From: Trachythela sp. YZ-2020
Taxonomy: Eukaryota > Cnidaria > Anthozoa > Malacalcyonacea > Clavulariidae
Assembly (NCBI GenBank): GCA_016169945.1
Contig: JADLSH010000036.1
Span: 62,001 to 126,000, forward strand
Length of the DNA stretch: 64,000 bases
Reading direction: 5' to 3'
A program made the position numbers and the translations under genes. This document shows, piece after piece, positions 52,183-64,000 of the stretch; positions within the stretch are counted from its first letter, which is position 1; every line of letters starts with the position of its first letter. The notes beneath the pieces are model-generated. The model did not search any database and had not been told where the DNA came from. It was given only the letters and a program-made list of their open reading frames with translations.

Positions 52183-52351
52183 TTAATGGTTTATCGCCAG
52201 AACAGCGAACAGAGTCGAAAATCACAGAATACATACCGGTCCAATACTATGGTGTCCCATCCCCACCAAAATTCGAACTTTTCATTTTAGATACAACTTT
52301 TTAAATTTGACATCCAAGTTCTCGTTTTATATACAACTTGTTGTATTTTAT

Positions 52352-53073
52352 ATACGGGTGTATGTACCACAGAATACCACGGTATCACAGAATACCAGTC
52401 TTATTTATTGATCTTATAAAATTTGGAGGAAACATACTGTATACCTTATTTTGTGAATATATATTAGTTTTAGTTTTCATAAAAATTCTTAAAAATAATC
52501 AGGATTAACAAAAAATAACATTGTTTGTTTTTGATACTTTTTCCCCGCATAATGTCTGTAGAATTTGAAAGTTTAAAAATAAGTTTGCAAACCAGTATAA
52601 TTTATGTTGATCACTACTTTTTCTATGCAACACAACATTATTACTATACAGGAATCACACCGAGGAATCAATTTTACCATTGAAAAACTGAATTTTTCAA
52701 AATCATTGATAAACCTGGTATTCTTTGGTTAAACCACTGGTATGCTGTACTGATTTTAGTATTTACCTTTTACTAAATTAAGTTAGCAATATCCTACAGT
52801 ATTATCACACAACATGACACATCAAATCCTGGTACAATTTGACAAACCGTTGCCTATTAATCTCTGCACTGGTATTCTGTGGTACATTAGAGTTTGTTCC
52901 ACAGAATGTTCAATTAAAAAAAAAATTTAAGTTTATCAAATCTATCCCAAAAACCCCCAGGAAGAAAACATATATCGATAAACTATACTAAAAAATATTA
53001 AGAAGCCACATTATATATATTTGACAAAAGATATGGAACATGTAAATTTTTGCTGTATTCTGTGGTACATACA
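52352..53073. mobile_element. 722-bp AT-rich inverted-repeat element
   Basis: Ends GTGTATGTACCACAGAATAC and its exact complement. Several internal copies of ACCACAGAATAC or CTGGTATTCTGTGGTAC. Non-coding. Confidence 0.7.
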
Positions 53074-53733
53074 CCTGTACAACGTTTTCTATTTTATACA
53101 CAATTTTTTTCTATTTCGTACACAACTTTTTCTATTTTATACACAACTTTTCTATTTTAGGGACCGGTCATTATTTATGGCCGGGGGTGGGGCACCGAAG
53201 AGAAAATGAGTGGATAAACAAAATTTTATTAGAGGAAAGATTGGGTCAAAGAAAAATAGAGCAAGCCAAGGGGTGGGTAGAGTAAAAATCATATCAAAGT
53301 AAAAATCAAAGAAAAATAGTAAAATACCACTTTCTTGTGTAATGTATATCCACTCTCTCATAAAATGTCATACCTACACATTTTCCACTCTCCTGTGACC
53401 GCCCCTAAAAGTAACTTTTCTTATAACAGGTCAACTGATTATTTATACATTTAATTTACAAGTTCCAACACCACAGAATGGCTTTTTTCCTTATTTCCTA
53501 AATCCTTTTTCTAGGGACAAAAATGATACTTATTAAAATATAATACCAATATCGTAAAGATTCTTGCTCTTTTGTAGAGAAATAATACGTTTAAGTACAC
53601 TTATACCCCCTACCAATGGACGATTTTCGCCATGTTTACGTTTTGTCCCTTTTCCTTGCTGTTTGTCATGGAGGCAGTTTGTCACGGAATAAGTTTCGTT
53701 ATATATTAAATTATTTCAAAGGAATCGCCTTTA
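53074..53733. other. Short tandem repeat and unassigned DNA
   Basis: 53082-53160 holds four diverged copies of TTTTCTATTTTATACACAAC. The rest, beginning GGGACCGGTCATTATTTATG, looks like degraded repeat DNA. Confidence 0.5.
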
Positions 53734-53809
53734 CTTCGATGGGACTTGAACACGCAATTTTCAGATAGAAGGTCCCCGCGTTATGCGTTATCCGTTAGGC
53801 CACGAAGGC
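53734..53809 (-). other. tRNA-like sequence (pseudo-tRNA or SINE head)
   Basis: In complement: CTTCGTGGCCTAACGGATAA (A-box-like) and GTGTTCAAGTCCCATCGAAG (B-box-like), with CTTCG/CGAAG as acceptor-stem ends. The middle contains TTCTATC where an Arg (TCT) anticodon loop might be, but the anticodon stem does not pair well. Not called as a functional tRNA. Confidence 0.45.
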
Positions 53810-54129
53810 TCACGATGTCTTCCATTAGAGCTGACCTAGTTCTTCTGCGTTGCATTCCATAATGATTGGCAGAGTTTTTAGAATCTCGAGTTTCCAATAT
53901 ACTCCAAGGAAACTATTTACAATGGATTTTCCTCCGACAGGACAAAGTTAACACACATTCTTATGCAGCTACGGAGTCATGGCAGCACCGCATTGTCAAT
54001 GAGTATCAGTGCTAAATTTTGACAATTTTATCCGCTTAAATTGTGTTGTGCAGGCAAGTAATTGGATTCTTATTTCGTGTCAATAAGGAATATATTTTTG
54101 AGAAATTTCGCAGCTAACATCTAAACCAG

Positions 54130-54395
54130 GAGAGAGTGATTGTTTCTCTTTGGAAGACGATACACCCATTGAAGTCTCCGTCGGAAGAGTCAGTTGCCAA
54201 GAAATTATCTCAGATCCGTATCTCTAAAGCCACAGGCCCTGAACGACTTCCTAATTGGAATTTCAAAAAATATTCATGCATCCTTGTCCCAGTCGTTGTA
54301 GACATAATAAATACATCTTTCTAAGAGTGCAAAGTCTCGCCAATATGGAAACTGGCTAACGTACCACCAATAATATATATTCCAAAGTAAGAACA
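54130..54395 (+). mobile_element. Degenerate LINE reverse transcriptase fragment
   Basis: LSQIRISKATGPERLPNWNF and ILVPVVVDIINTSF, then in another frame WKLANVPPI, correspond to the SSAGPDEIPSWLL...WKAANITPI segment of the LINE at 1 kb. Stops and frame changes throughout. Confidence 0.7.
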
Positions 54396-54539
54396 ATCGA
54401 TAATTTCAATAATGATTTGCCGCCATTTTTAACATCTACACTGTCAAAGGTGGCTTTCATAGGAATGGAACTCAAACCAACTTAATATATCCATGAGCTT
54501 GATTTACTCTGTATAATTTTAAGTTATAGATAAAACATG

Positions 54540-54620
54540 AGCAGTCGATCTTTATCTGATATAGAAACTCGAGCCGAAGGCGAGCGTTTGTATATCAGAT
54601 AAAGATCGGATGCGAATGTT
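54540..54620. repeat. Stem-loop repeat family member
   Basis: GATCTTTATCTGATATA and its complement around CTCGAGCCGAAGGCGAG; outer arms TTTTATC/'gataaaac'. Related to 18.1 and 24.4 kb. Confidence 0.7.
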
Positions 54621-54695
54621 TTATCGAACTTAAACAACGACCCATTGTGATCAGTGGCGTAGTGGCGTAGTGGCGATCAGTGGCGTATCAGCGAT

Positions 54696-54845
54696 CAGTG
54701 GCGTAGCCAGCCCGCCGATTTGGTCCCGCTACGCAAATTTCAAATCATCATTATTCATTTCTTTAGAAATTTATTGTTTTCACCGTCAATGAACACGAAC
54801 AAATTTACATAGCGGGACTAAATCGGCGGGCTGGCTACGCAACTG
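54696..54845. mobile_element. 150-bp hAT-like MITE
   Basis: CAGTGGCGTAGCCAGCCCGC and complement as ends, arms ~45 bp. Upstream (54650-54695) are tandem GATCAGTGGCGTA-like units, which blur any target duplication. Confidence 0.75.
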
Positions 54846-55186
54846 CACGCGATATCCATGCGTTTGAGTTGGAGCCTGTGTACGAGGCTGGAAGTTGACA
54901 ACGACAAGTCTCTCTTTCTCACTGCGCCACTCCTCACTACGGCATTTTTTGTGACAAGCAGGGAACCACACTAAATATAATCAGAGTGTGTTCATTTTGA
55001 AGTTGAGGGTGGTTTTTGAAGGGTTTTTTAACGACATTTCGATGGATGGGATTCAAATTAATGCAGTATTCGATATGTTTTTATTTGAATTGATTCACAA
55101 TCTAATTAACATGTGCAAATTTTTCCTTTTCTTAATTCCCAAAACTCAAAGTGACATGCTAATGTGAAACATGGTATTAGTATAGG

Positions 55187-55347
55187 TAATAGTATGGTTT
55201 CGAGTGGAATTTGAAAAAAAAACATGCACGAGTGAGTTTTTCAAAGACGATCAAAATTGCACGAGTCCGAAGGACAAGTCCGAAGGACGTCTTTGAAAAC
55301 TCAAGAGTGTTTGTTTTTCCAAATTTCACGAGAAACCATACTATTAC
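55187..55347. mobile_element. 161-bp inverted-repeat MITE
   Basis: TAATAGTATGGTTTCGAGTG and complement at the ends; GAGTTTTTCAAAGACG / CGTCTTTGAAAACTC inside; central tandem 'gtccgaaggac'. Confidence 0.75.
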
Positions 55348-58300
55348 TTATTAATAATATACGTGAAACAATTACACGCTTTGATAACACTTGTGCACTC
55401 ATCACCTATGCCGTTTAAGCATTGTTTTCGTTGCTTGTTAGCAAACGTTTTCAGTCTATGTGCTCCTTGAACTTAAATTGTCAGTGTATTCACATACGAT
55501 TTGTCGATTTTCCATTGAAAGTGTAGAAAAAGTGAAAATTTACATTGCTAATATCCGCCGCCATGTTGATTTTTCTTGCCTCGTTTCCAGGCTCTGATCT
55601 TGTTTTGTTAATTTGCACTGCTGTAATTGCACAGTGTGCAATTTCAAAAACAATTGCACTGCTCTTATCCAATCAGAATTGAGTATTTTTTTCATCTATA
55701 TTATTACACTTGTTAAAATACCTGTATGGAGGCGAGTTTCAAAATAAAGATGGATATATTTATTAGGACAGTCGTTACCCAAAGGCTTAAATTCGTAAAT
55801 TATTGCATTTTATTTCGAATATTTACCGATTTCGAAGGTCTATTTGTTTTAGTAAAATTACGTGTTTGCGCCAATATGCTGTTTTTCAAACATTTACAGG
55901 CCAAGACTCGACTGGCTCAACAGCAATATATTGTGTTACATGAGTGGCAACCGGACGTGTAGTACTGATTCGTATGTAATCTAAACATATGTGGTTGCTG
56001 CCTGTCTGTAACACAACATAAACAGATTGTCAGTTTGGCTTCTTTTTGAAAGGTGGTGTATTGATGTATTTGCGCGACATTTCTTCTTTGCATATCATTT
56101 TGAATTATTAAACTAACCAACAATTAAATAGTCGTGTAAATCTAATTATCCTCACAACCTTTCTCACTTTCTGTTATTCTGCATTTCTGCTTATAAATGT
56201 TCCGTTTAACTTTATTAAAAAAACAATAATTTTACATTTATAACAAAATTTCAATCGTAGATACAGATACTTCATCATCCATTACAGTGATTTCACGCTA
56301 TTTGCCAACCAAAGTCCAAACGCTTATCTTACCCTACATTTCATATAGTCTATAATAACTTGCCTGAACTGTCAAAATCGGGTAAAATTCACTGGCAAAA
56401 TTAAAAAAAATTGGAAAAGTAATGAAATACTTTGCAACAAAATGAAAATAGCGAAGTAAAACGTTCATTATAAAATGACTTCGTTCCAAGTAAAAGTACT
56501 ATCTCATAGATATACTTCGTTACATGCCCATTACTCAAGTACAGTAACGAAATACATTTACTTTGTTTCTTGCCACCCCTGGCTGTGACGAACAGCATCT
56601 TTACAAACTGGCTTCGCATAAACCTGTCGTTTCCTCTTCTGCGATCTGCCATTCATGTGTCCGTGGCTCTCGAAGCCTGCGGAAAAGATCAAGGGAAGAT
56701 AGAGATTGCCTGTGCAATAACTTTGAATGACAGTGGTTTTCCAGACAATTGAATTATTAACTTGTTTAAAAAGACTTTAAAATAAATTAGTATTGAAAGA
56801 TCAGATTTTTTGTCAGATTTGAGTTAGTCAGTTGCATTGTGTTTATCTAAATAAGAATATATTCTGTTCCAGTTGAATTTGAAACTTAACTTAATCGCCT
56901 GCAAGAAAGATCGAGAAACTTGAATTTTCTTAAATTTTGAAAAATTTTATTGGATGGAATATCATGGAAAGGCTTTTGGGACCGTTTATGGGAGGAAGGG
57001 GGGCTGGTGGAAATAGGTGGTGGGCCATCCAAAAGAAGATGGCCTTAAAGGGGTAGGCCACAATATTAGTTCTGTTGATAGAATGTTACCCTAAAAGCAC
57101 ACAAAATGGCCATTCTGGGCTACTTAAATTTAAAATTTTCTGGGGGGGGGCATGCCCCCGAACCCCCCTAGCTATTTAAGACCCATATAATGACTACGCA
57201 GTTAGGTTCAATCTTCCAACTGCTGTTCAAATAGATTCTGACACAGTTGGAGTAACATATTACAACATAATTACCGCTTCTTCTATCTGTTGCTAGGTAT
57301 AACTTGAAAATATATTTAAGGTATTAAAAGTCAACCAATGATCACAAAGCTTTTTGGTCACAAAAACGAGTTTTTAAAGTTACATGTACTTTGGAATTTT
57401 TACAGGAGATAGGGGTGGAGTTCATCTAAAAAATATGATTTAGGGGCGGGCCACTGAGTAAAAGTTGAGTGTGAAGGAGTGGGCCTAGCCTGCTCGCAGC
57501 CTCCAACGATCCCTTTTGTAGATTGAAATTTCGAGAGAAAATTACATACATATTTAAATTTTTTTCTTTCAAGTCTTTGAAAGCCTACTTTATACTTCTC
57601 TTGAGTTCTATTGGCCCGTCACGATACCCAATAATGATCCACTTTCAGCCACAGGTTTTATCCAGTTATCCTGTTATATATAGATCAGTGGCTTTGCACA
57701 TAGCTCGGAATTGTGTTACTGTTTGCCATTTGTGTATCATGCATTTGAATCCTGTTCAATCTGAGTTGTTGGAGGATAAAATGATGCTACAGTTTGCGAG
57801 ATTGATATTAAGATTAGACAGGAGTATAGATTTACTTCTTTATTATGCCGAGAATGCCAGAAATAAGAGCAATAATGCCGTTTGATTGTACGTGAGATAA
57901 AATTGTGAACCATGATGAAAGCAGTGGTATGTGGTGACAGCATTCTCATTCAAGAGTAGAGGTAATATATAGTCTTTGGATATTTTACTATGATTGGAAA
58001 AATTCGGCAAGTCAAATGTGTCATTGTGTGTGCTCGAATCGGGATTTCAGATTTAAATAGCAGCCTGGGCCCCTCCTGGCTCTGGGCCTAAAAAATTTCA
58101 AAATTGGTCGACCACGCATTTTTCGATTCATTTTGAGTCCCTGCATCGGTTCTGTGAGTATGATTCATAAATAATAAATAGTACCAGGGAAGTAATATAT
58201 AGTGGAGTTAAAATTAGATTTGATAATGTTGTGCATAGACATTAAAGTTGCGAATGTTTACATACAGTCGTTTGCACTTAATGCATCAGTCAATTCCAGC

Positions 58301-58489
58301 TGCGACCACCCCCCCGGACAGTGCGGGCATTTGCAAGCACGCATTCACCCTGGGGCCGGGCATTTGTCAACATCGGGTAATGACCCCCGGACATTTGTCC
58401 TTTAGATAGACATAGTTGTTTAATATATTTAAGAGCTGCACATTGATTGTTTCGTCACCGATAAAAAATATGTATACAAGGCTACATTT
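55348..58489. other. Unassigned DNA with repeat scraps
   Basis: ORFs up to 120 codons (for example 57523-57885) have no recognisable domain. G- or C-run pieces at 57143-57170 and 58300-58395 look like MITE fragments; CAGTCAATTCC at 58266 matches the element end at 36786. Confidence 0.4.
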
Positions 58490-58885
58490 CCAGGGTGCAT
58501 TTGGTGTAAATGCTACGCCGAAAATACGCCAAAGCAGTTGCAACTCTACGCCAACATCCCACCCTGGCCCATTCTTCCGACTCTCACCCATGCCAGGGCG
58601 TATTAATGTCTGTATGAGTCAGTTCTGCAAAAATTCCACACGTTTTAGGCCCATTTTTGAGAAGTTTAAAGTCATTCGCCGTTTAGTGACATTATGTTGG
58701 GCTGTTACCATGTTACGCCGTTTGAATCGTTTCACGTATTTATTATTTTATTGGTATTTATGCGCCGCCAAGTTAAAAACAGCGTACGCCACCACGCCAG
58801 GAAAGATGATTGTGCACCAGTACGCCAAGGCTTACTGTAACTATGCCAAAGATCTTCCGATTAGACTACACCGAATGCACCCTGG
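58490..58885. mobile_element. 396-bp MITE with 8-bp target duplication
   Basis: Ends CCAGGGTGCATTTGG and 'cgaatgcaccctgg', flanked by CTACATTT (58482-58489, 58886-58893). Many TACGCC/ACGCC words inside, so the 169-codon frame over it is not a gene. Confidence 0.85.
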
Positions 58886-58893
58886 CTACATTT

Positions 58894-61800
58894 TCATTTG
58901 GATTCTTAAGTGTTTGGAAATATAGGAACGAGTGTCGTTGTGCCTTAGCTGTTTATCCCAATGTGTAACGTCTTTATAGCCTGTATGTACTTACAAATAT
59001 GAAATGGTGATCTTTAAAACAGGGAACGGGAATGGGAATAGTAGTTTGATAGCATGTATCAACTGAAGTGTCATGTTAAGGTCAAGGTGGTCATCCTTTG
59101 GGTAATATATTTAGCTATTTTTACTATTATAAATAATAATAAATAGCAAAGACTAAATACTTGAAATTATTCTGGTTACAAAATCTTAAAATTTGGCAAA
59201 TTATTCCTTGAAACAAAAGCGTTTGGGCTCAGATTTGAAACCGATGCACAATCGCCATAATTTCAAAACACAAACCTATGTTAAATGATCGGAATAACGA
59301 AACACAAATATGCGAAATTGTCGAGATTAACATTTCTGGACACTAAATATATAAAACATGAAGCATTTAATGCCATCTAAACATACAATGGTAATCTCTA
59401 TGAAAATAGTTAATACTGATCAATGTGTTCAGTCTAATTCAGAAACATATATAACGTGTAAAGCCCTCCTTAAAGAGCGTGCTGTCTCTTCACTGACATT
59501 ATAAACACAAATCATTGTTAATATTTTTAGAACATTAGATTTAGCATAGTAATTTCTAAAGTTTTGATAGTTAGTGTTAATTTTTTAGTATGTAGTTTAT
59601 CAGATGAAGAGCCTTGTAAGTGAATACTCAGACAATAAACCATTATTATTATTATTAAATGAAATGACCAAATATACGCTTTTACTGACAATTACCAATC
59701 TATCGAATTGACATAACTACTTTAGATATTTTAATTAAGTAACCTTGAAAATCATTTAGTTACTTTCCTTGAAGTGAACTCTGGAAAGAAGCTTTGTGTC
59801 ATGGTTATAGTTAAGTTAACAACGTACATGTACCACTCAAATGTCTTAACGATAAGACTCAAAAGAAGTATATTTGAACAAAAATATAATTTCTTTCTCT
59901 TGATTTGTGTACGTTTAGTGTTCTTCAATGAGGGAAATATGGTGTTTCGCAAAGCCGACAATTATCCTTGGTCATTGGAAGAGTACCAGGAAACGTATTA
60001 CAATGTTTCCGGAACCAACGTATTGTTTTTCATCAAGCCTTTCAGTTATGCATGGTGGACAATGTAAAGGTATGTATGCTGCTTCCAATTCGTCGATCTG
60101 CTTTCAAAATGCAGTTTATTATAGAGTGATTTGTTAATAGAGAGTATATTGGATTGCCATGCGGGCACGGGTTTATGCTCAGCTTATTGTTGAACTCTTT
60201 TTCATTACCCAACGAATACACAACGCCTTTTTTAAACGAGCAGCAATGAAATGGTGATGTGTTGGAGCCTGCTGTATTAGTGCATTTACAAACCTATATT
60301 CATGTACCATCAGGCCTTAAAATATCGGTCAGCAGTGCCGTCGGTCAAAATATCCGGTGTCTTTCAGCATGGGTCGGACATTTTTCTAATTATGTCCGAT
60401 GGCGCTTGAATTTTCTAGCCCCCCAACGAAACCAATCCTCCTCCGCAACTGGCTCACACTAGTTTGTTTTCATTTACTTCTAATTGGTATGTCTTCAATG
60501 TTCAGGATAGGGATACCGCAACCCTACAGATATTTCACTCTTCGTGATAGACGTGATGGAATATTGGATCGTGCATTCACAGAAAATTTTGACATAATAC
60601 CGTATACAGGAGGGCGACAGTCACATTTCCAGAGACTGGGTAGTTTATATATTTATCAATTATTTGTATAAACAAATTATAACAATTCTAATTTTTAGAA
60701 CGATTTTGAAATCCGTTTGAATTGATTTGTTTGATCTGACACTGCTTAATAAAAGTATACAAATGAAACTAAAAGCCAAGAATCAACTTACTTAGTTACT
60801 TTAACATTTATCTTTCACTATATACTTTCCGTCGTTGATTGTGATTACTCATGTTACTAAATAATACCAAGGCCAACCACCTTGCCTGCAAAACATCTGA
60901 TTTTCACCAGGTTAATTATCTTGGAACGAAAATTTCTCTAATCAAATCCCTTCGACCTCGGTATAAACTATAAATATTGTCTAGGTATGTACTGTATATC
61001 GCTATGTCCACACTAATTACATTGATTTGTTTACAAACAGGTTTGTCCTATCGTGAAATATTCTTTATAATAATGGCGGTGTGGTTGGTCTAGCCAGAAA
61101 CAATAAATGTGTGGTAAGTGATGAAACTGTCGCTGTAGTTGACGGCATACAGCATTCACAAACGTATGACAGTATTTTGCTTGTTAACGTAAAGCGATGA
61201 AAAGGTTGTGTGAGTGCTATTGTTGTGTCGTAGTTCAATAACAGGGTAGGGAATTATAGCATTCTACGTTCGGATACAGTATATTTTAAGGCCGGCTTTG
61301 TATCAATGCGCTGTTAAATTAAATGACCAAATACGCTGCAACTGAAATTTATATAAAAATAAAATTGGTATAATTAAATTGTGAAATTTCAAGAATAACC
61401 TTTTACATAGAATTACCAACTTTAGTAGAAAATCATTTGGCCTTCTGTAAAATTGATGTTGCTTTTGTCGGTAAGTCCCCGAACAAAAATAATTGTGTCG
61501 TGGAATACAGTTAAGTTTCCAAGTAATACTCAATTCTCTAAATGTTAAAGTATAGCTCAAAAATATTTTGAGCAAGAATACAACTTTCGTGTTTCGATTT
61601 TAGTGCATGGTGTCCCCCAAAGCATGCAGACATCCTGCATTCGTTATTTGTGCAGCACCTGGACACGTGTTACTGTTATTCTGGATGATACAAAGGTATG
61701 TATGCTGGTTTTAACTAATCTGATTTCAAATTGTGCTTAGTATACAGAGTTCATATTTATTCTATAGCTGGAAATCTTTCATTAGCCAAATCTTTTTTTT

Positions 61801-62713
61801 TTATAAAAAAAGAACTGATCATTGAACAATTAAGATCGTGTGGTACGCAAGTTTTAACTGTCACATAGACGTATTTCACTAACATCAGTATTTGAAATGT
61901 TAAGATTTGTAATTAGCTAATGAAAGGAAAACAGCCAATTTGTGTTTGATTTTGCGGCATAATAATATACCGTGCGAGGACAAACGTAACTAAGTACATT
62001 ATCAAGTTATATACACTTGAGTTTATATATGAGTTGATAAATTTTACTTCTTTGTTATATTGTATGCTTTCGTAAACTTAAATAATAGGAACTAGGCGTG
62101 TGGGTTATCCAAAAGCTAATTTCAGTGGTGAATTCGTTATCAAATGGTTAATATGTGGGTGACAAGGTTTGGAATCCATGTATTTCAACTTTGAGGATTT
62201 ATCACCCTTAAAGTGCTTGGCAAAATCGGCTGAAATCTCTCATGAAGATTATAGCGATTTCGTTTTGAGTGAATATATGAATGGGGTCAACTAGGACAAG
62301 TTAGATTATTTGTGTCGCCCTTTAGTCAATCTAGAAATCAAAGGACATTTTGCAACATGGATCTGTGACATGCGAAATATGAAAGGTTATGATTTTTAGT
62401 CTATGTATAAATAATAGAGTCAATCGTCTATTTTTCAAATATACCCCTCCAAACTAAGAGATGGCATGCCGCTTGCTGTATGTGAAGCATGGTTTCGTTT
62501 ATAGTTACTTTAACATTTGAGTATTTGATTAAAGGAAATTTAATTAATTTCATAGGTATCGTACAAAATATCGACACAGTCAAACGTATGTTATATATTA
62601 TCTTGAAACCTTGGAAGTTTTAAATACAGTCCAAAATTTGGTATTGGGAAGAATTGTCTATATAAGGTAAACAGTTACACTGCTTCTGGACAAAAGGCTA
62701 TCTAGAATATTCG
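58894..62713. other. Unassigned DNA with a few possible exons
   Basis: An ATT microsatellite at ~59643. Candidate plus-strand exons: 59918-60068 after TACGTTTAG and before GTATGTATGC, and 61602-61691 after GATTTTAG and before GTATGTATGC (reads AFVICAAPGHVLLLFWMIQR). The two donors share GTATGTATGCTG. 60399-60641 is open (PQPYRYFTLRDRRDG). No domain recognised. Confidence 0.25.
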
Positions 62714-62875
62714 GCGGTTGACTGTTGTGTAACACTACCTGAAAAATACAATAAGAACTTCGACGTTTCGAGCGAAGGCCCTTCGTTCTACTAACTTCTA
62801 CACGAAGGGCCTTCGCTCGAAACGTCGAAGTTCTTATTGTATTTTTCAGGTAGTTTTACACAACAGTCAACCGCT
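62714..62875. mobile_element. 162-bp near-perfect hairpin element
   Basis: Arms of ~75 bp: GCGGTTGACTGTTGTGTAA ... CTTCGACGTTTCGAGCGAAG and complement, with a short loop 'tctactaactt'. I recall similar CGAAACGTCGAAGTTCTT words as common animal repeats. Confidence 0.8.
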
Positions 62876-63492
62876 GTATATTTGCTACCTCTACCCACAC
62901 TTACACCGCACGTTTGAGATATTATCTAGAATATATTTAAACTTACTGCATATGGGCACGAACACTTGTAATAGTCCTTTCTATTTATTTATTTATCGAT
63001 AGAAACATATTAAAAAACGGTAGCCATTTCAAGGGTTGATTTGTCTATATACACAAAATATCTACTAAATGTATTAACGAATTCGGTCAATACTCATTTC
63101 GGACCGAACTGTTCTGACCGTCCGTTCTCCGGTGCGAATTAAGTTGAGTATCAAGAAGCAGCAAATAGAATGCCATAAAGAATACGAGAAAGCATCTAGA
63201 CGAACGATATTGCCCGTTCAGACTTCATAAATGTCGTGACGGCTCTGTTTACCATTAAAGTGTATCCTGAAGCTCGAAACAAATGGATTTATTTAATGCT
63301 GGGCGGGGCGAGGGGAGGGGGTGGAATTGTAAGGAAATAGCGTCATGATGCTCTAATTTTCAAAATATATGCCTGTCAGTTTATCAAGCTAAAAAGGTCC
63401 GCATCTACATTGGCAAATCTCAACGATCTAGAGATATATCAAAGTATAACTCTCTCTATCACCATACTAGTACAGGTTTACTAACACCGCAT
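62876..63492. other. Unassigned DNA
   Basis: No gene or element recognised; a G-rich patch at 63301-63325. Confidence 0.4.
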
Positions 63493-64000
63493 TGTGACCA
63501 GATTTAGCATAATTATGCTAGTTTAGCATAATTTCATCATTTGGAGACGTGTATTAGCATAATGAAAAATTTAGCATAACTCTAGCATAAACTTACAGAT
63601 TCAGCATAATGTAAGAACAATGTTAGGACATCTTTCTTTAAATGTTATTTTAGAAAGAAAGTTTAAAAAATCTGCCCAATACTGGTTAATTGTAGCCAAA
63701 TTAATGCGCTCAGACTAGTCTCTAGTCCTGTACTTCTTGCTCTATTTCTCATTACCATGACGATTGAGGATCATGACATTATTGTGCTCGTGCTGCATGG
63801 TTTTCACCTGAAGTTTGCGAGAATAAAGATGCCAGCAGCACTGTAGCTTGTTTAAAATGCTAAAATGTTTTCATTTTATAATTACTTTACAAATTAATAG
63901 TAACATTTTAAAGTAAATTTAAACGGTTCCGCTTTTTAGCATAATTTATCTCATAATTTTAGTCGGCTGTTTAGCATAATTAATTTTTAGAATCTGGTCA
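63493..64000. mobile_element. Element with TGACCAGATT ends and repeated TTAGCATAAT motifs
   Basis: Left end TGACCAGATTTAGCATAAT; the right end, at the last base of the window, is the complement of TGACCAGATTCTAAAAATTA. About nine (T)TAGCATAA words lie in clusters at each end (63507-63610 and 63938-63980). The outer flank on the right is outside the window, so a target duplication cannot be checked. Confidence 0.65.

Noticed and set aside
53734..53809. Functional tRNA-Arg gene
   Set aside because: A- and B-box-like words exist, but the anticodon stem does not pair and the acceptor end is irregular.
58416..58925. 169-codon open frame
   Set aside because: Almost wholly inside a MITE with clean 8-bp target duplication and repetitive TACGCC words.

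Overview
The window looks like intron-rich, transposon-packed DNA from an invertebrate animal, most likely a cnidarian. This is inferred from metazoan domain types (TRAF-like RING/zinc finger/MATH, PHD, THAP, F-box), spliced genes, tRNA-derived SINEs and very dense DNA-transposon remnants. No species can be named from sequence alone. Nothing bacterial, no CRISPR array and no intact RNA gene was seen. All identities and copy counts are by eye.

Layout. 1-1.7 kb: a LINE fragment (endonuclease end plus reverse transcriptase). 2.0-4.0 kb: a foldback element with an 8-bp target duplication. 4.4-6.6 kb: small repeats. 6.6-28.0 kb, minus strand: exons of a TRAF-like gene. The RING starts at 28.01 kb and finishes at 21.7 kb, the zinc finger is at 21.5 kb, and the coiled coil and MATH domain are at 7.2-6.6 kb. 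Its introns hold a nest of elements. The largest is a ~10.7 kb composite transposon (7.34-18.06 kb) carrying two broken, converging genes: a SWIM-zinc-finger/YqaJ-nuclease gene and a THAP/DDE transposase gene. Further in are a mariner relic, SINEs, MITEs and a foldback element at 22.7-27.0 kb. A PIF/Harbinger-like MITE sits inside the TRAF RING exon.

28.5-32.0 kb: a 3.5 kb palindromic transposon (TIR TATGGGGCGCC, TSD AAAGAC). Each arm has a row of short palindromes and a matching small ORF, and dated insertions are nested inside. 32-36 kb: MITEs and unassigned AT-rich DNA.

36.23-45.80 kb: the centrepiece, a 9571-bp Mutator-like transposon with ~75-bp terminal inverted repeats and a perfect 9-bp target duplication (ACATTAGCG). 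It sits in a dispersed repeat whose uninterrupted copy at 5.6 kb preserves the empty site. One minus-strand gene of ten exons fills it. In order it encodes a DNA-binding-like N-terminus, a MULE DDE transposase, a SWIM zinc finger, an Ulp1/SENP-type cysteine protease with visible His-Asp-Gln-Cys residues, and a PHD finger. Splice phases agree through the last seven junctions; two frame breaks occur in the 5' half.

46.1-48.2 kb: a near-perfect 2.1 kb palindrome ending ~210 bp before an intronless 798-codon gene (48.43-50.83 kb). That gene combines a prolyl-4-hydroxylase-type 2-oxoglutarate/Fe(II) oxygenase with an F-box-like segment, and a 5' relic of a paralogue lies at 51.65 kb. 51-64 kb: MITEs, inverted repeats, a LINE scrap, a tRNA-like sequence and unassigned DNA. 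The window ends exactly at the end of an element full of TTAGCATAAT motifs.
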